64,000 bases of DNA from Maledivibacter halophilus (lineage in GTDB: Bacteria > Bacillota > Clostridia > Peptostreptococcales > Caminicellaceae). Shown piece by piece: positions 8,144 to 17,144 of this stretch; positions within the stretch are counted from its first letter, which is position 1; each line of letters starts with the position of its first letter. The stretch covers positions 62,001 through 126,000 of the forward strand of contig NZ_FUZT01000005.1 in the NCBI RefSeq assembly GCF_900167445.1. Reading direction: 5' to 3'. The position numbers and the translations under genes are program-made. Below the pieces are notes generated by a model, which saw only the letters and a program-made list of their open reading frames with translations, was not told the origin of the DNA and made no database searches.

Positions 8144-8683
8144 TTAAACTGCTTTTATTCTTGTAGAAGTAATTTTACCTTTAACTTTATTTAAATTCTT
8201 AATCTTTAAAGTTGGATTTATTACACCAGATTGATGCATAATATTTTCGAGCACTTTAAATTCTTTTCTGCTTATAACAACCTCTACTTTATACCTTCTC
8301 CCACCATTATTTCCACGTGCTAGGAAGTTATTAACTGTATAGCCTTCTTTCCTAAGTTTTTCTGCTATTTCAATCATCTTGCCTTTATTATTCAGAAATA
8401 CATCTACTTCTAAAATACCTAGAGCAAGTCGTTCTTCAATTTTACCACCAATGTAAACTCCCAAAGTTTTCCCTAAAGCATATGCAATTGCAAAATGAAA
8501 ACCTTCTGAGTTAGTTACTTTACCTAACACTGTTGCAAAAATGATAGCATCTATAAATACTAAAAAATAAACAGGATTCATTATATTCTTTGCAAGCAAT
8601 ATACTTTTTAATGTTGCTAAAATATTTGTAAGCGCTGTTACTAAAAACAAGCCGATAAGAGTTAATATTATATCTTGTGTCAT
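8144..8683 (-). CDS. DUF2179/DUF5698 membrane protein (UPF0316 family)
   Basis: The product has 179 residues. Three N-terminal membrane helices (residues about 5-75) carry the DUF5698 features FxxAxAYALGKTLGVYIG. A soluble C-terminal DUF2179 domain (about 95-165) follows, with GYTVNNFLARGNNGGRRYKV and VVISRKEF. The family is widespread in Firmicutes; its function is unknown, and a sensor or ligand-binding role is inferred from DUF2179. AAGGAGGTG precedes the ATG. A hairpin with a T-run lies about 90 bases upstream and may attenuate transcription. Confidence 0.85.
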   Translation of the reverse strand: MTQDIILTLIGLFLVTALTNILATLKSILLAKNIMNPVYFLVFIDAIIFATVLGKVTNSEGFHFAIAYALGKTLGVYIGGKIEERLALGILEVDVFLNNKGKMIEIAEKLRKEGYTVNNFLARGNNGGRRYKVEVVISRKEFKVLENIMHQSGVINPTLKIKNLNKVKGKITSTRIKAV

Positions 8684-8774
8684 TAAGACACCTCCTTTTT
8701 CAATTTCTAATTGTCTTTTATTTAATTAAATATGTTTATTAGCATACTAATTTTTACATTTAAGTATCAAATCA

Positions 8775-8806
8775 CAAAAAAGCCAACATGATAGTAACAT
8801 GTTAGC
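8775..8806 (-). terminator. intrinsic terminator or leader attenuator
   Basis: On the minus strand GCTAACATG and CATGTTGGC form a stem with loop TTACTAT, followed by TTTTTT. It lies upstream of the UPF0316 gene, with no intact minus-strand gene before it. It either ends a decayed unit or attenuates 8144-8683. The rest of 8807-9223 shows no gene that I can support. Confidence 0.6.
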
Positions 8807-9223
8807 AATTAATCAGTATATTTTATAAATCCATCATTAATCTAAAAAAATCTACAATATACATAACTTCCGTTACTAGGGAATAACAGAGTAAGCACAC
8901 ATATAGTATTAAGTGAGATCAATCATGTAATTATTTATTTTAATAATTCATATTGAAAATTCAAGAATAGAATAAATATACTTTTTTATTAGATATTATT
9001 GATAATCTAATATATCCTAAGGAGGGCATCTACATTATTATAAGCCTTAGACATAAATGAAAAGCATCTTCATAGTAATTTTGAAACTATCTATAAAATT
9101 ATTGCAAAAAATAATCTAACTATACATCAATTAACTTTGTGTAACAAACAAACTAACTGCTTAAGTATATCATATTTGGAAATCATATGCAAATTCTTTT
9201 TTATATCTAAGTTGTTTTAAGGT

Positions 9224-9264
9224 AAAAGGTACCAGGTACCGCCTGAATCTTCCGCCTGAATCTT
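9224..9264 (+). repeat. GGTACC dispersed repeat, copy 3
   Basis: AAAAGGTACCAGGTACC followed by GCCTGAATCTTCC and a second GCCTGAATCTT, so the 3' tail of the repeat is duplicated. It lies beside the decayed flavin oxidoreductase gene. Confidence 0.8.
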
Positions 9265-9330
9265 GTCGAAGAAACATTTCATTAAAATCTGTTTTATTGA
9301 AAAATCATATTAAATCCTTTAATACTTAAC

Positions 9331-9828
9331 TCAAAAGTTAATAAAACTATCTACGCCAGCTTCATCAAGTAACCTAACAAAAACACCTATTTCTTCTAAA
9401 CAAGGACCTCCTTTACCTAAATTTGGATTTTCTTTTCTAATTGGAAACTTATAGTCAATAGGCATATCATAAAATTCTTCTCTAATCTTTTTAACAATTT
9501 TTACTGACATTTTTACTCTATTTTCTTTACTTCCTCCATATTCATCTTTTCTTTTACTAAATATGCTGAAAGTAAAACTACCCAAAAGTCTATCACCATG
9601 TATTTGAATCATATCAAATCCTGCTTGTTTGGCTCGCCTAGCTGCATTTATGAAATTAATTTGTATTTCTCTTATTTTTTCTATAGATATATCATTTATA
9701 TAATCAAACATATTTTTCTTCAACAAGTTTCTTATTTCACCATTACTCATTTTATTTGAATACATTATTTTTTTTATATAATCTACATCATAATCAGGAT
9801 GAAACAATTGAGCAGATATTTTACAACC
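9331..9828 (-). pseudogene. NADH:flavin oxidoreductase (OYE family) fragment
   Basis: The frame HGCKISAQLFHP continues to FINAARRAKQAGFDMIQIHG and SKRKDEYGGSKENRVKMSVKIV. These are the substrate-binding His and phosphate-binding segments of Old Yellow Enzyme TIM barrels. The N-terminal FMN-binding strands are absent: an in-frame TAA precedes the remaining codons. The frame also ends at GVDSFINF, before the C-terminal half of the barrel. About 165 codons remain of a family of 350-650. It is inactive. Confidence 0.75.
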
Positions 9829-10018
9829 ATGGATATATTACTCCTCAGTTATGTGAAGACATGGCTAAAAAATCTGCATAATTTGTTCGAAAAAATGTGT
9901 CTACTATATTGACATAGTTCCATATTATACCATAATATAATGATTAACCCTAACTTTCATATCTAAGTGACAGCCCTTTTGCAAGGATGCTCTGGACTAT
10001 TCTCGGTCTATAACGAAT

Positions 10019-10053
10019 AAAAAGCCGTTGCATTTCTCGTGCAACGGCTTTAT
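10019..10053 (-). terminator. terminator of the MATE gene
   Basis: AAAGCCGTTGCA and TGCAACGGCTTT form a 12-bp stem with a 7-base loop and T-run on the minus strand, 25 bases after the stop at 10077. The A-run on the other side makes it usable in both directions. Confidence 0.85.
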
Positions 10054-10076
10054 CATTATTTACAGTTACAAGTTTT

Positions 10077-11372
10077 TCATTGTGTCACACTCCTTTTAGA
10101 ACGGCTTATCAACAGTGCAATCACAAGCACAAGTGCCTCAGCTACAATCATACCTGTCCAAATTGCTTGCTCGCCAAACAAAGCAGGCATAAGGAAAATA
10201 AAAATACTATTTGCAATAAAGCTTCTCAATACAGAAAAAATAACAGCCTGCTTTGTCCTTTTGGTTGCAAGGTAGTAAATGGTATAGACGATATTGGCAG
10301 CAGCAAAAATAAAGCATATCCCATATACTTTGATACACTCGTACCCAAGTTCGATAAGTTCTGTGCTGTTGTTAAAAATAGAAATAATGCCTTTGCCAAA
10401 ACTGAGCATAATCACATAAATAATGGCTGCAAGAAAAATGTTCAGTCTTAATCCTTTGCGGAAAAAATACTGTTCCTTTTCCTTTTCACCTTCTCCAAAG
10501 CTACGACTCAAAAGTGGCTGTATACCCTGAGCAAGACCGATGAAAACTCCGACTACAACCACAAGGATATAGGAAATAACGGAAAACGCAGATACTCCAA
10601 TTTCTCCAAATGCCTTTAGAACAATAAAGTTATAACACAAAATGGTGACTGGTTGGCTCATTTGCGTTATAAATTCCGGAATTCCGGTTTTAATGATCTG
10701 AAAAGCGAGGGGTTTAGATAATTTAGGAAATGCGATTATAAGTTCACCTTTTTTGCGTATAAAATGAGTGGACAAAACAAGGCAGGCGAGCACTTGTCCG
10801 AGTCCGGACGCAACAGCAGCACCCACAAGTCCCATTTTTAGCGGATAGATAAACAGCCAGTCTAAAAACACATTGCTAACAGCACCTACAATCATTCCCC
10901 AAAAGGCAAGACGAGGATTATTATCATTTCGTACAAAAGCAGAAAGAGTGGTTGAGCCACAGAAAAATATGCCAAACATAACAAAGTATTGGATATAATC
11001 GGCAGTATCTTTTAAGAGCAAATCACTTGCTCCCAAAATTTTAGCAAGATTTTCAGAAAACAAAAAGCTAATAACGGTCATTGTAAAGGAAAAAGCCAAT
11101 ACCATTAAAACACTTAGACGAAAAGTGTTATTTGCCTCTGCTTTTTCACCTTTTCCAAAATGGATTGAAGTAATCGTAGCTCCGCCTATGGTGATCATCA
11201 TACTGACTGCTGTTAAAATAGAAATAAACGGAACTGCAATGTTGATAGCAGCCAATGCTGATGTTCCAACACCCCTTCCGACAAAAATACCGTCAACCAC
11301 AAAATATAAGCCTGTTACAAGCATTGCACCGATTGATGGTATGACAAATTGATAGAATTGCTTATTTTTCAA
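10077..11372 (-). CDS. MATE family multidrug/cation efflux transporter
   Basis: The product has 431 residues with twelve predicted membrane helices. The pattern AALNIAVPFISILTAVSMMI and GGATITSIHFGKG in the first half, with FIGLAQGIQPLLSRSFGEGE in the second, is diagnostic of MATE transporters (NorM/DinF/MepA group). They export cationic drugs with Na+ or H+. The start is TTG at 11372 with GGAGG nine bases upstream. It is divergent from a MerR regulator. The intergenic region has a MerR-type promoter with a 19-bp spacer reading into this gene, so I infer drug-induced activation by that regulator. Confidence 0.9.
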   Translation of the reverse strand: MKNKQFYQFVIPSIGAMLVTGLYFVVDGIFVGRGVGTSALAAINIAVPFISILTAVSMMITIGGATITSIHFGKGEKAEANNTFRLSVLMVLAFSFTMTVISFLFSENLAKILGASDLLLKDTADYIQYFVMFGIFFCGSTTLSAFVRNDNNPRLAFWGMIVGAVSNVFLDWLFIYPLKMGLVGAAVASGLGQVLACLVLSTHFIRKKGELIIAFPKLSKPLAFQIIKTGIPEFITQMSQPVTILCYNFIVLKAFGEIGVSAFSVISYILVVVVGVFIGLAQGIQPLLSRSFGEGEKEKEQYFFRKGLRLNIFLAAIIYVIMLSFGKGIISIFNNSTELIELGYECIKVYGICFIFAAANIVYTIYYLATKRTKQAVIFSVLRSFIANSIFIFLMPALFGEQAIWTGMIVAEALVLVIALLISRSKRSVTQ

Positions 11373-11430
11373 ATTAGATATCCTCCTATCCTCCCTATGG
11401 AATAAAACATCATTGTATGTTATACTTCAA

Positions 11431-11461
11431 ATTATAAACTATGCCATAATGGCAGAGTCAA
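11431..11461 (-). promoter_or_regulatory. MerR-type promoter of the MATE gene
   Basis: On the minus strand TTGACT (11461-11456) and TATAAT (11436-11431) are separated by 19 bases, the over-long spacer typical of MerR-activated promoters. The spacer contains the perfect dyad TGCCATTATGGCA (11454-11442), a likely operator for the divergent MerR protein. Confidence 0.85.
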
Positions 11462-11479
11462 TAGGGAGTGGAAAACATA

Positions 11480-12259
11480 ATGAAAAAATATTTATCGATA
11501 GGAGAAGTAAGTAAAATTAAAGGGGTAAGTGTAAAATCCCTAAGATATTATGGTGAGCTTGGAATACTTCCTCCTATATATATTAATAAGGAAACAGGGT
11601 ATCGTTACTATTCTATGGAACAGCTTGTGATTGTTGATTTGATAGTAGTGTGTTTAGATTTAGGTATTCCTTTAAAAAACTTTAGAGAATACATTACAGA
11701 AAATCAGAGTATTGATGTAGAAAAGCTATTAGCTGATGGGGAGCATATTGTATCTGAAAAGGTAAAAAAATTGAAATCTTCTATTGACTTCTTAAATACG
11801 ATGTCAAAACATATTACAAGAACAAGCAAGGTGAAAGACAATACCGAAGAATTTGCGCAACATATACCTAAAAGATATTTTTTAACTGCCGATTGGAACG
11901 GAGATTTAACGGATTATAGAGAAATCAGCACCAAATATACTGAACTTTTTAGGCAGTGCAATAAGTTAAATATGCCAGATACTTTTAATCAAGGTGTATT
12001 CTTTGAAAAGCAGAACGAAAAAATCATATCTAAAGTATTCTTGGAAATTCCTTGCCCCTCTTCTGATATAACCAATTTGCATATTGTCGAGGAAGGAAAT
12101 TTTATTTGCAGAGTTCTAAAAGACGATGAGTTATCTGCTCATTTAGATGATGATTTTAAGGGTATATTTATCATTAAAGAACTATTCGATTTGAAGATTG
12201 AGCCGCAGGTAGGTTTACTTGAAATTCAGAAATATGCAAAGGATAACAATTATACTTAA
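11480..12259 (+). CDS. MerR family transcriptional regulator
   Basis: The product has 259 residues. The N-terminal winged HTH reads YLSIGEVSKIKGVSVKSLRYYGELGILPP and TGYRYYSMEQL, typical of the BmrR/MerR group. A dimerisation helix spans about residues 75-115. The remaining 145 residues resemble a GyrI-like effector-binding domain. The ATG at 11480 is chosen because GGGAGTGG lies upstream at good spacing; an in-frame GTG at 11468 overlaps that site. It probably binds the dyad in the divergent promoter and activates the MATE pump. The stop codon lies inside a GGTACC repeat, so the last residues may have been altered by that junction. Confidence 0.88.
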   Translation: MKKYLSIGEVSKIKGVSVKSLRYYGELGILPPIYINKETGYRYYSMEQLVIVDLIVVCLDLGIPLKNFREYITENQSIDVEKLLADGEHIVSEKVKKLKSSIDFLNTMSKHITRTSKVKDNTEEFAQHIPKRYFLTADWNGDLTDYREISTKYTELFRQCNKLNMPDTFNQGVFFEKQNEKIISKVFLEIPCPSSDITNLHIVEEGNFICRVLKDDELSAHLDDDFKGIFIIKELFDLKIEPQVGLLEIQKYAKDNNYT

Positions 12260-12282
12260 AGGTACCGGGTACCGCCCGAATT
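12258..12282 (+). repeat. GGTACC dispersed repeat, copy 4
   Basis: AAAGGTACCGGGTACC followed by GCCCGAATT. It overlaps the stop codon of the MerR gene. Confidence 0.85.
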
Positions 12283-12334
12283 ATGCATCGTCTCTAAAGC
12301 TATATGCACCTAAACCAATGAATCCAAAATACAG

Positions 12335-13660
12335 TTAAGCTGTTTGCTTACTTAGTGAGAGTTTTCTTCTTTTCTTTGTCAAGTATATTGCAAGAATTGT
12401 TACAAAGAGTTCAGTAAACACAAATGCTAACCAAACACCAGTCATATCTAAAATTTTACTTAATACAAGTACCATGGGAACAATTATCACAAGTCCTCTT
12501 GCAATTGTAATGAAGAATGCATCCCTTGCGTTTTCTGTGGCACTAAAAAACATAGCTGTTACTATATTAATCCCGACAAAGAAAAATCCTATAAAGTAAA
12601 TTTTTAAACCAGTTTCTGCAATTCGAGCAATACCTATATTATTGTCACTGTTAAATATGTGAATTATGCTGTCGGAATATAATATGACACACATATATAT
12701 TATTGTTGCTATTACTCCAGATATCAATAAAGCATATTTACGTACTTTTCTTACCATGTGATATTTTCTCAATCCATAATATTTACTGGTAAGAGGTTGT
12801 ATTCCCTGAGCTAATCCAGTAAACACAGCTATTCCTACAAGAGTTAAATTGGCAACTATTCCATAAGCAGCTACCCCTAAGTTCCCCTCAATTCCCAAAA
12901 TAACCAAATTAAATGTTATCAGAACAACTGCAGATGAAATCTCGATAATAAATGCAGATAAACCTAATCTAAATATATCTGGAATAAAATCCCATTGCAG
13001 CTTACTTTTCAAGAAAGCAAATACATTTTTCTTATTAACAAAATGAAATAATAATATACAGATACTGATTATCGGAGCAAGACCTGTTGCAAAAGCAGCC
13101 CCAAACATTCCCATTCCAAGAGGGAACATAAACACATAGTCTAAAACAACATTTGAAAAGCTTCCTACCAACATCGCAATCATTGATAAATTTGGATTGT
13201 TATCGTTACGAACAAAAGCAAGAACTACATTATTTAAAATAAAAAACGGTGCGAAAGAAAGTATTGTTGTCAAATATGTTTTTGTAAGGGGTAGTGTCAA
13301 TGTATCAGCCCCTAGAGCTAAAGCTAAATGTTTTGCTTCGAATAAACCTATGATAACAAATATCACTCCTATCATAACGCCTAACTTGATAGCTGAAGAA
13401 AACACTACACTGGCTTTTTTATCTTTATTCTGGGATTTTAATATACTGAATCTAGTAGCTCCTCCGATTCCAATCATTAGACCCATTCCATGAATCACAC
13501 TATAGATCGATATAGAAAGATTTAGTGCTGCAATTCCCGTTAAGCCTAATGCTTTTGAGACAAAATATGTGTCGGCCAAAATGTAAAAAGAAAGACCAAT
13601 CATACCCAGTATATTTAAACTGACATACTTTGCAAAGTTTCTTAATAAAGAATTTTCCAT
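12335..13660 (-). CDS. MATE family efflux transporter
   Basis: The product has 441 residues and twelve predicted membrane helices. Blocks LSISIYSVIHGMGLMIGIGGATRF, FVRNDNNPNLSMIAMLVGS and FTGLAQGIQPLTSKYYG match the MATE family. It is only distantly similar to the neighbouring pump at 10077, so it is not a recent duplicate. AGGAGAGG precedes the ATG. An attenuator-like pair of hairpins in the 5' leader suggests it is regulated by transcription termination rather than by the MerR protein. Confidence 0.9.
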   Translation of the reverse strand: MENSLLRNFAKYVSLNILGMIGLSFYILADTYFVSKALGLTGIAALNLSISIYSVIHGMGLMIGIGGATRFSILKSQNKDKKASVVFSSAIKLGVMIGVIFVIIGLFEAKHLALALGADTLTLPLTKTYLTTILSFAPFFILNNVVLAFVRNDNNPNLSMIAMLVGSFSNVVLDYVFMFPLGMGMFGAAFATGLAPIISICILLFHFVNKKNVFAFLKSKLQWDFIPDIFRLGLSAFIIEISSAVVLITFNLVILGIEGNLGVAAYGIVANLTLVGIAVFTGLAQGIQPLTSKYYGLRKYHMVRKVRKYALLISGVIATIIYMCVILYSDSIIHIFNSDNNIGIARIAETGLKIYFIGFFFVGINIVTAMFFSATENARDAFFITIARGLVIIVPMVLVLSKILDMTGVWLAFVFTELFVTILAIYLTKKRRKLSLSKQTA

Positions 13661-13682
13661 TTTATACCTCTCCTTTCAAAAT

Positions 13683-13771
13683 AAAAAAAGGCGTTCCGAC
13701 AACATTCCTTCTAAGACCTAATGGAATGTTTCAGAACACCTTAAACTCTTTACCCGGTGGCAAAGTTTAAG
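13683..13771 (-). promoter_or_regulatory. leader attenuator of the MATE gene
   Basis: On the minus strand a hairpin CTTAAACT/AGTTTAAG (13771-13740) is followed at once by a long stem of GGTGTTCTGAAACATTCC with GGAATGTTGTCGGAACGCC and seven Ts (13741-13683), 20 bases before the start codon. This is a terminator in the leader of a drug-pump gene. It could be a riboswitch or a translation-coupled attenuator. I do not recognise an aptamer class. Confidence 0.65.
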
Positions 13772-13911
13772 TTCTAATTATTAATATCCAATAAATTATA
13801 TTGTATTCTCAACGAATTGTCAATACAATTCCAGTAAAAATAATTACCAAAGTGTCCTACTATATTGCGGTTAAATTTATAGACAAAACTTTAAAGCTTA
13901 AATATTGTATT

Positions 13912-13930
13912 AAAGGTACAGGCCGAATCT
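13912..13930 (+). repeat. GGTACC dispersed repeat, copy 5 (internally deleted)
   Basis: AAAGGTACAGGCCGAATCT retains both ends of the consensus but lacks the central GGGTACC. The following small frame starts 17 bases later. Confidence 0.6.
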
Positions 13931-13946
13931 AAATTTATAAAGCAGC

Positions 13947-14159
13947 TTGAAGAATTATCCTATTTATCAATTCAAATATCAAATAATAAATAATAGTATA
14001 GTGCTTGATAGAACAAATAGAAGTATTAGTAAAAATGAAATAGAAAAAGCTTTGGCTTTTGTAGCATTAGAAAATACAGTACCCCTACAACACTTACAGG
14101 CACCTTCCTATATCTATGCCATATTAATAGATGATAGAATAAAACAATCAGATCGGTAG
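13947..14159 (+). CDS. short unknown ORF, probably a gene fragment
   Basis: Seventy codons from a TTG, with a stop just upstream in frame and no convincing ribosome binding site. The middle part (EKALAFVALENTVPLQHL, then PSYIYAILIDDRI) looks like real protein sequence with conserved-looking Gly/Pro-poor helices, but I do not recognise the family. Its start next to a GGTACC repeat suggests a 3' remnant of a larger gene. It could also be untranslated. Confidence 0.3.
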   Translation: MKNYPIYQFKYQIINNSIVLDRTNRSISKNEIEKALAFVALENTVPLQHLQAPSYIYAILIDDRIKQSDR

Positions 14160-14197
14160 ACAAACAGCCACTATTTAAAATAACTAAAATCTGAAAA

Positions 14198-14396
14198 TTA
14201 ATAAAAAGAACGTTCAGTCCAACAAGAATTTAGAAAAAACTTAATCTTGAAAGCTTCTAGCTTCTAACTCATTGCCTAAGGCATCCATGCCTCAGGTCGC
14301 TGAACTGACGTCCCGTCAATTTCACGAATTTTTCTAAAATCTCTCAGATAGTTTTCTTTCTAAATTCTTGAAATCATCCTCTTTTCTTTTTATTAA
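14198..14396. mobile_element. MITE-like fold-back element
   Basis: Terminal inverted repeats TTAATAAAAAGAA (14198-14210) and TTCTTTTTATTAA (14384-14396) bound 199 bases. Inner arms CAAGAATTTAGAAAAAACT and AGTTTTCTTTCTAAATTCTTG also pair. The GC-richer centre (CCTCAGGTCGCTGAACTG) has no frame. The structure suggests a non-autonomous element or a long structured RNA. The bases from 14397 to 14494 hold nothing recognisable. Confidence 0.55.
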
Positions 14397-14494
14397 TCTT
14401 CTTAGTAACATATCTATATATTAATTTATATTAATTTAAGATTCTTTTTTAATTGCAAAGTCATCTATACAAACCTTTCTAATTTTAGTTTTAT

Positions 14495-14602
14495 TTAGCA
14501 CTTGACTCTGTTTGATTTTACGTAAATATATATAGTTTCATCTTTTATTTTATAATTTATATATTCTAAATTCTTATCTAATGATTTTACTAGCTCATCC
14601 AC
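14495..14602 (-). pseudogene. ISL3-type transposase, N-terminal remnant
   Basis: From a GTG with GGGAGG upstream the frame reads VDELVKSLDKNLEYINYKI, then IYIYVKSNRVKC and a stop. This resembles the first 35 residues of ISL3-family transposases just before their zinc-binding cysteines. The rest of the transposase is absent. Confidence 0.5.
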
Positions 14603-14704
14603 TTCATTTCCTCCCAAATAAAATAATATAACTATCCCATATAATAGTTTTTTTACTATGTCAACTAACTTTGGAAAGAACCAGTTTTTCCTTGACACTA
14701 ACAC

Positions 14705-15775
14705 TTACAATACAGATTTGATTATTTTCATCATCGCATTACCCGCTAACCTATGTCCTTTTCCGTTTATCTGATTAGTGGTACCACAGAAGTATAGATC
14801 TGTTTGAGCATTATAAAAAGCAAAAGAACCCGTTTGTCCCCAAAAACCTACTATTTCTTTAATTGGTTTAAATGGTGACACGATTCTTGGTGTCCATAAT
14901 TTTTCTAAACCTATTCCAAAGTAAAACAGTCCTGGCGGTGGCAGAATTAAATTCCACTGCTTTAAATCATTGATTCTTTCCTTTGGGAAGAAACGCCCAT
15001 TGAAAAATTCTTTTAAAAAGATCATTACCTCATCAACTGTTGAAACAATGCCCCCTTCCACCGTTACTGATGCTATGTATTGAGGTAGCCATAATTGTTG
15101 GGATTTATAGTAGAAAGGTACAGGTGAATTATCATCGATATCACTATATGCATAGGTATTAGATAAATTCAATTTAGAAAATATATAGTCATGAAAAACT
15201 TCACCGATATTTTTCCCTGTCACATTTTCTATGATTCTACCCAGGAGTTGGTAGTTCGAATCAGAATACGCTGCTTTCCCTTTAGCCCCTGGCTTAAAAT
15301 CAGGTCTAAGATTCTTTATTAATCCAATTGTTTTATCCAAATGCCAGGCTTCATCATTACCATCCATTAGTTCATCAGAAACAGTTCTACCATTAGCTTG
15401 CTTATGAAAGAAATAGTCAGGTAAACCCGATGCATTACAAATTAAATGAACAATAGTAATCTCATTAGAATAATCCACACCCTTTAAAACATGAAGTCCT
15501 TCACAAAAGTAATCAGGTAAATACTTAGAGATTTTATCATTTAGTTCTATACGATTCTCCTCAATAAGTTGCATCACTACTGCTGTAACATAAAGTTTAG
15601 TGACACTTGCAATAAAGAATCTGCTATCCTTTTGCATATTACCAACTGCCCCAGTCCAAGAGAAACTCCTGTCACCATTTTCAACGCACAAAACAGCACT
15701 AAAAATCCTTTTATTGTCAACCATTTTATTAAGTAAATCATTGAGTAATTTCTCATTAACCATCCTTTTTCTCAT
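14705..15775 (-). CDS. serine hydrolase, class C beta-lactamase/esterase family
   Basis: The product has about 356 residues. FIASVTKLYVTAVVMQLIEE contains the SxxK catalytic motif (SVTK), followed by INDKI-type helices and YSDSNYQLLG at the position of the YxN motif. A late HRLAG replaces the usual KTG/HxG. There is no signal peptide, so the protein is probably cytoplasmic. Related enzymes are esterases, D-aminopeptidases or penicillin-binding-like proteins; substrate unknown. Two ATGs four codons apart (15775 and 15763) are possible starts. It ends directly beside an ISL3 remnant. Confidence 0.85.
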   Translation of the reverse strand: MRKRMVNEKLLNDLLNKMVDNKRIFSAVLCVENGDRSFSWTGAVGNMQKDSRFFIASVTKLYVTAVVMQLIEENRIELNDKISKYLPDYFCEGLHVLKGVDYSNEITIVHLICNASGLPDYFFHKQANGRTVSDELMDGNDEAWHLDKTIGLIKNLRPDFKPGAKGKAAYSDSNYQLLGRIIENVTGKNIGEVFHDYIFSKLNLSNTYAYSDIDDNSPVPFYYKSQQLWLPQYIASVTVEGGIVSTVDEVMIFLKEFFNGRFFPKERINDLKQWNLILPPPGLFYFGIGLEKLWTPRIVSPFKPIKEIVGFWGQTGSFAFYNAQTDLYFCGTTNQINGKGHRLAGNAMMKIIKSVL

Positions 15776-15857
15776 CTCCTCAATTCACTTAATTTTCAAA
15801 ATACTAAATACAGATGTTTTGCTTGAGTCTAACGAGTAGGGTTTTGAGTGCATAATT

Positions 15858-15896
15858 AATTTACCCTTGAAAAGCCCTTAATTTTAAGGGTAAATT
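15858..15896. repeat. stem-loop
   Basis: AATTTACCCTT and AAGGGTAAATT form an 11-bp stem. There is no clear T-run on either strand, so it is only a weak terminator candidate. Confidence 0.45.
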
Positions 15897-15948
15897 ATAT
15901 CTTTGCTATATAGTTATATCTCAATTTCAGATGCAATCATGTTGTATT

Positions 15949-15972
15949 GAAAGGTACCGGGTACCGCCCGAA
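15949..15972 (+). repeat. GGTACC dispersed repeat, copy 6
   Basis: AAAGGTACCGGGTACC followed by GCCCGAAT. It ends five bases before GACGTTCCCCAC, the partial inverted match of the other end of the DUF998 gene unit. The repeat therefore appears to have replaced the attC-like part of that unit. Confidence 0.85.
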
Positions 15973-16038
15973 TTTTTGACGTTCCCCACGGAAGTTACCA
16001 ATAGCCATTAACTATATATGTTAATTATAACTTTATGT

Positions 16039-16677
16039 TTATATATGTTTCAATGCAATCAATAATAATGGCATATACATACTTGCCAACAACAATCGTT
16101 GCCAAAGTCCACTAAAACCAATTATAGAATTCTGAAAAGCTTCTTTTTCAGACATAATAAAGAGTACAAAAAGAACTATACTTAATATGAAAAACGCAAT
16201 TGAAACTATGCCAATAATGCTGTCATATTCTTTAAAGGATATTAAACCAACTACTAAAGGAATGAAAGTTAAACCTAGAAAACCTAAACCTGCTCCAATT
16301 CCATGAATTTTGGATGTTATTGTTTCAATCTCTTTACCTTCATTGACACTAAATATCCCGGATATTATTCCTGCACCTATTCCAAAAATAAATAATATTA
16401 TTAATCCTGCACTTGCATAATTTTTTGATACCCCAGAATACACAATATAAAAATTTACTGCCGATATACATATTAAAATTCCTAGAATGATTAACCAAAC
16501 ATTATAAAATAAAGCTACTGGACTTTTAGGGTTTCCAAGAACACTCATAACTTGTTTTGTATTACTATAGCCAGGATTAAAAAAAGCTAAAACATATGCA
16601 ACAACAAAATCTCCAATTATCGCTATTATTAATAGTATCCAACTCAATTTAGAACCCCATAAACTCATAAACTTCAC
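16039..16677 (-). CDS. DUF998 family membrane protein
   Basis: The product has 212 residues with six predicted membrane helices. FNPGYSNTKQVMSVLGNPKSPVA in the first loop and KIHGIGAGLGFLGLTF in the middle are typical of DUF998 proteins. Function is unknown. AAGAGGTGAAG precedes the ATG. It lies directly behind promoter platform C and is framed by GTTATAAGACATCCCCCAC on the start side and a partial inverted match at 15978, so it is probably another cassette-type gene. Confidence 0.85.
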   Translation of the reverse strand: MKFMSLWGSKLSWILLIIAIIGDFVVAYVLAFFNPGYSNTKQVMSVLGNPKSPVALFYNVWLIILGILICISAVNFYIVYSGVSKNYASAGLIILFIFGIGAGIISGIFSVNEGKEIETITSKIHGIGAGLGFLGLTFIPLVVGLISFKEYDSIIGIVSIAFFILSIVLFVLFIMSEKEAFQNSIIGFSGLWQRLLLASMYMPLLLIALKHI

Positions 16678-16709
16678 CTCTTCCTTTTAATAATCTAGTG
16701 GGGGATGTC

Positions 16710-16938
16710 TTATAACGTTGGCATTGGCGACTACTTTATGTCATCAATACTCTACTATATATGAAATAGACTTTTTATATTATATAACATTCTGGTAATA
16801 TTTTACTTAAAGATATTATATCTGTCAAATCTCATATAATAAAGATAGAATTTAACTCTATTTATAATCCACCGATAAATTATTCTTCTACAAAAAATTA
16901 GGACTAGGTTTCCTGGTCTACGCTAACTAAAGTTTTAA
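16710..16938 (-). promoter_or_regulatory. promoter platform, copy C
   Basis: TTGACA (16828-16823), 17 bases and TAAAAT (16805-16800) on the minus strand, pointing into the DUF998 gene. The end nearest the gene has diverged from copies A, B and D before GTTATAA (16716-16710). The following 200 bases (16939-17144) contain no gene I can support. Confidence 0.8.
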
Positions 16939-17144
16939 CTTAAAAAAGTAGAGCCTAAGCCATACCCCTATCTCTAAATTATTATTTTACTCTTCAAATA
17001 ACTACATTAAAATATTTAACTTATCAATCTCATTATAAACATCGATGTAACTAGCCCTATAAACTATTAAACAAATGCTTAATTACTGTTATTGTATCTT
17101 TATCGCTATAATACTTTGCATCATTGTAAATAAGGTTCTTTCAT

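Noticed and set aside
10080-10451. Plus-strand frame of 123 codons
   Set aside because: It is antisense to the 3' part of the MATE gene and Cys/His-rich only by reverse complement of that gene.
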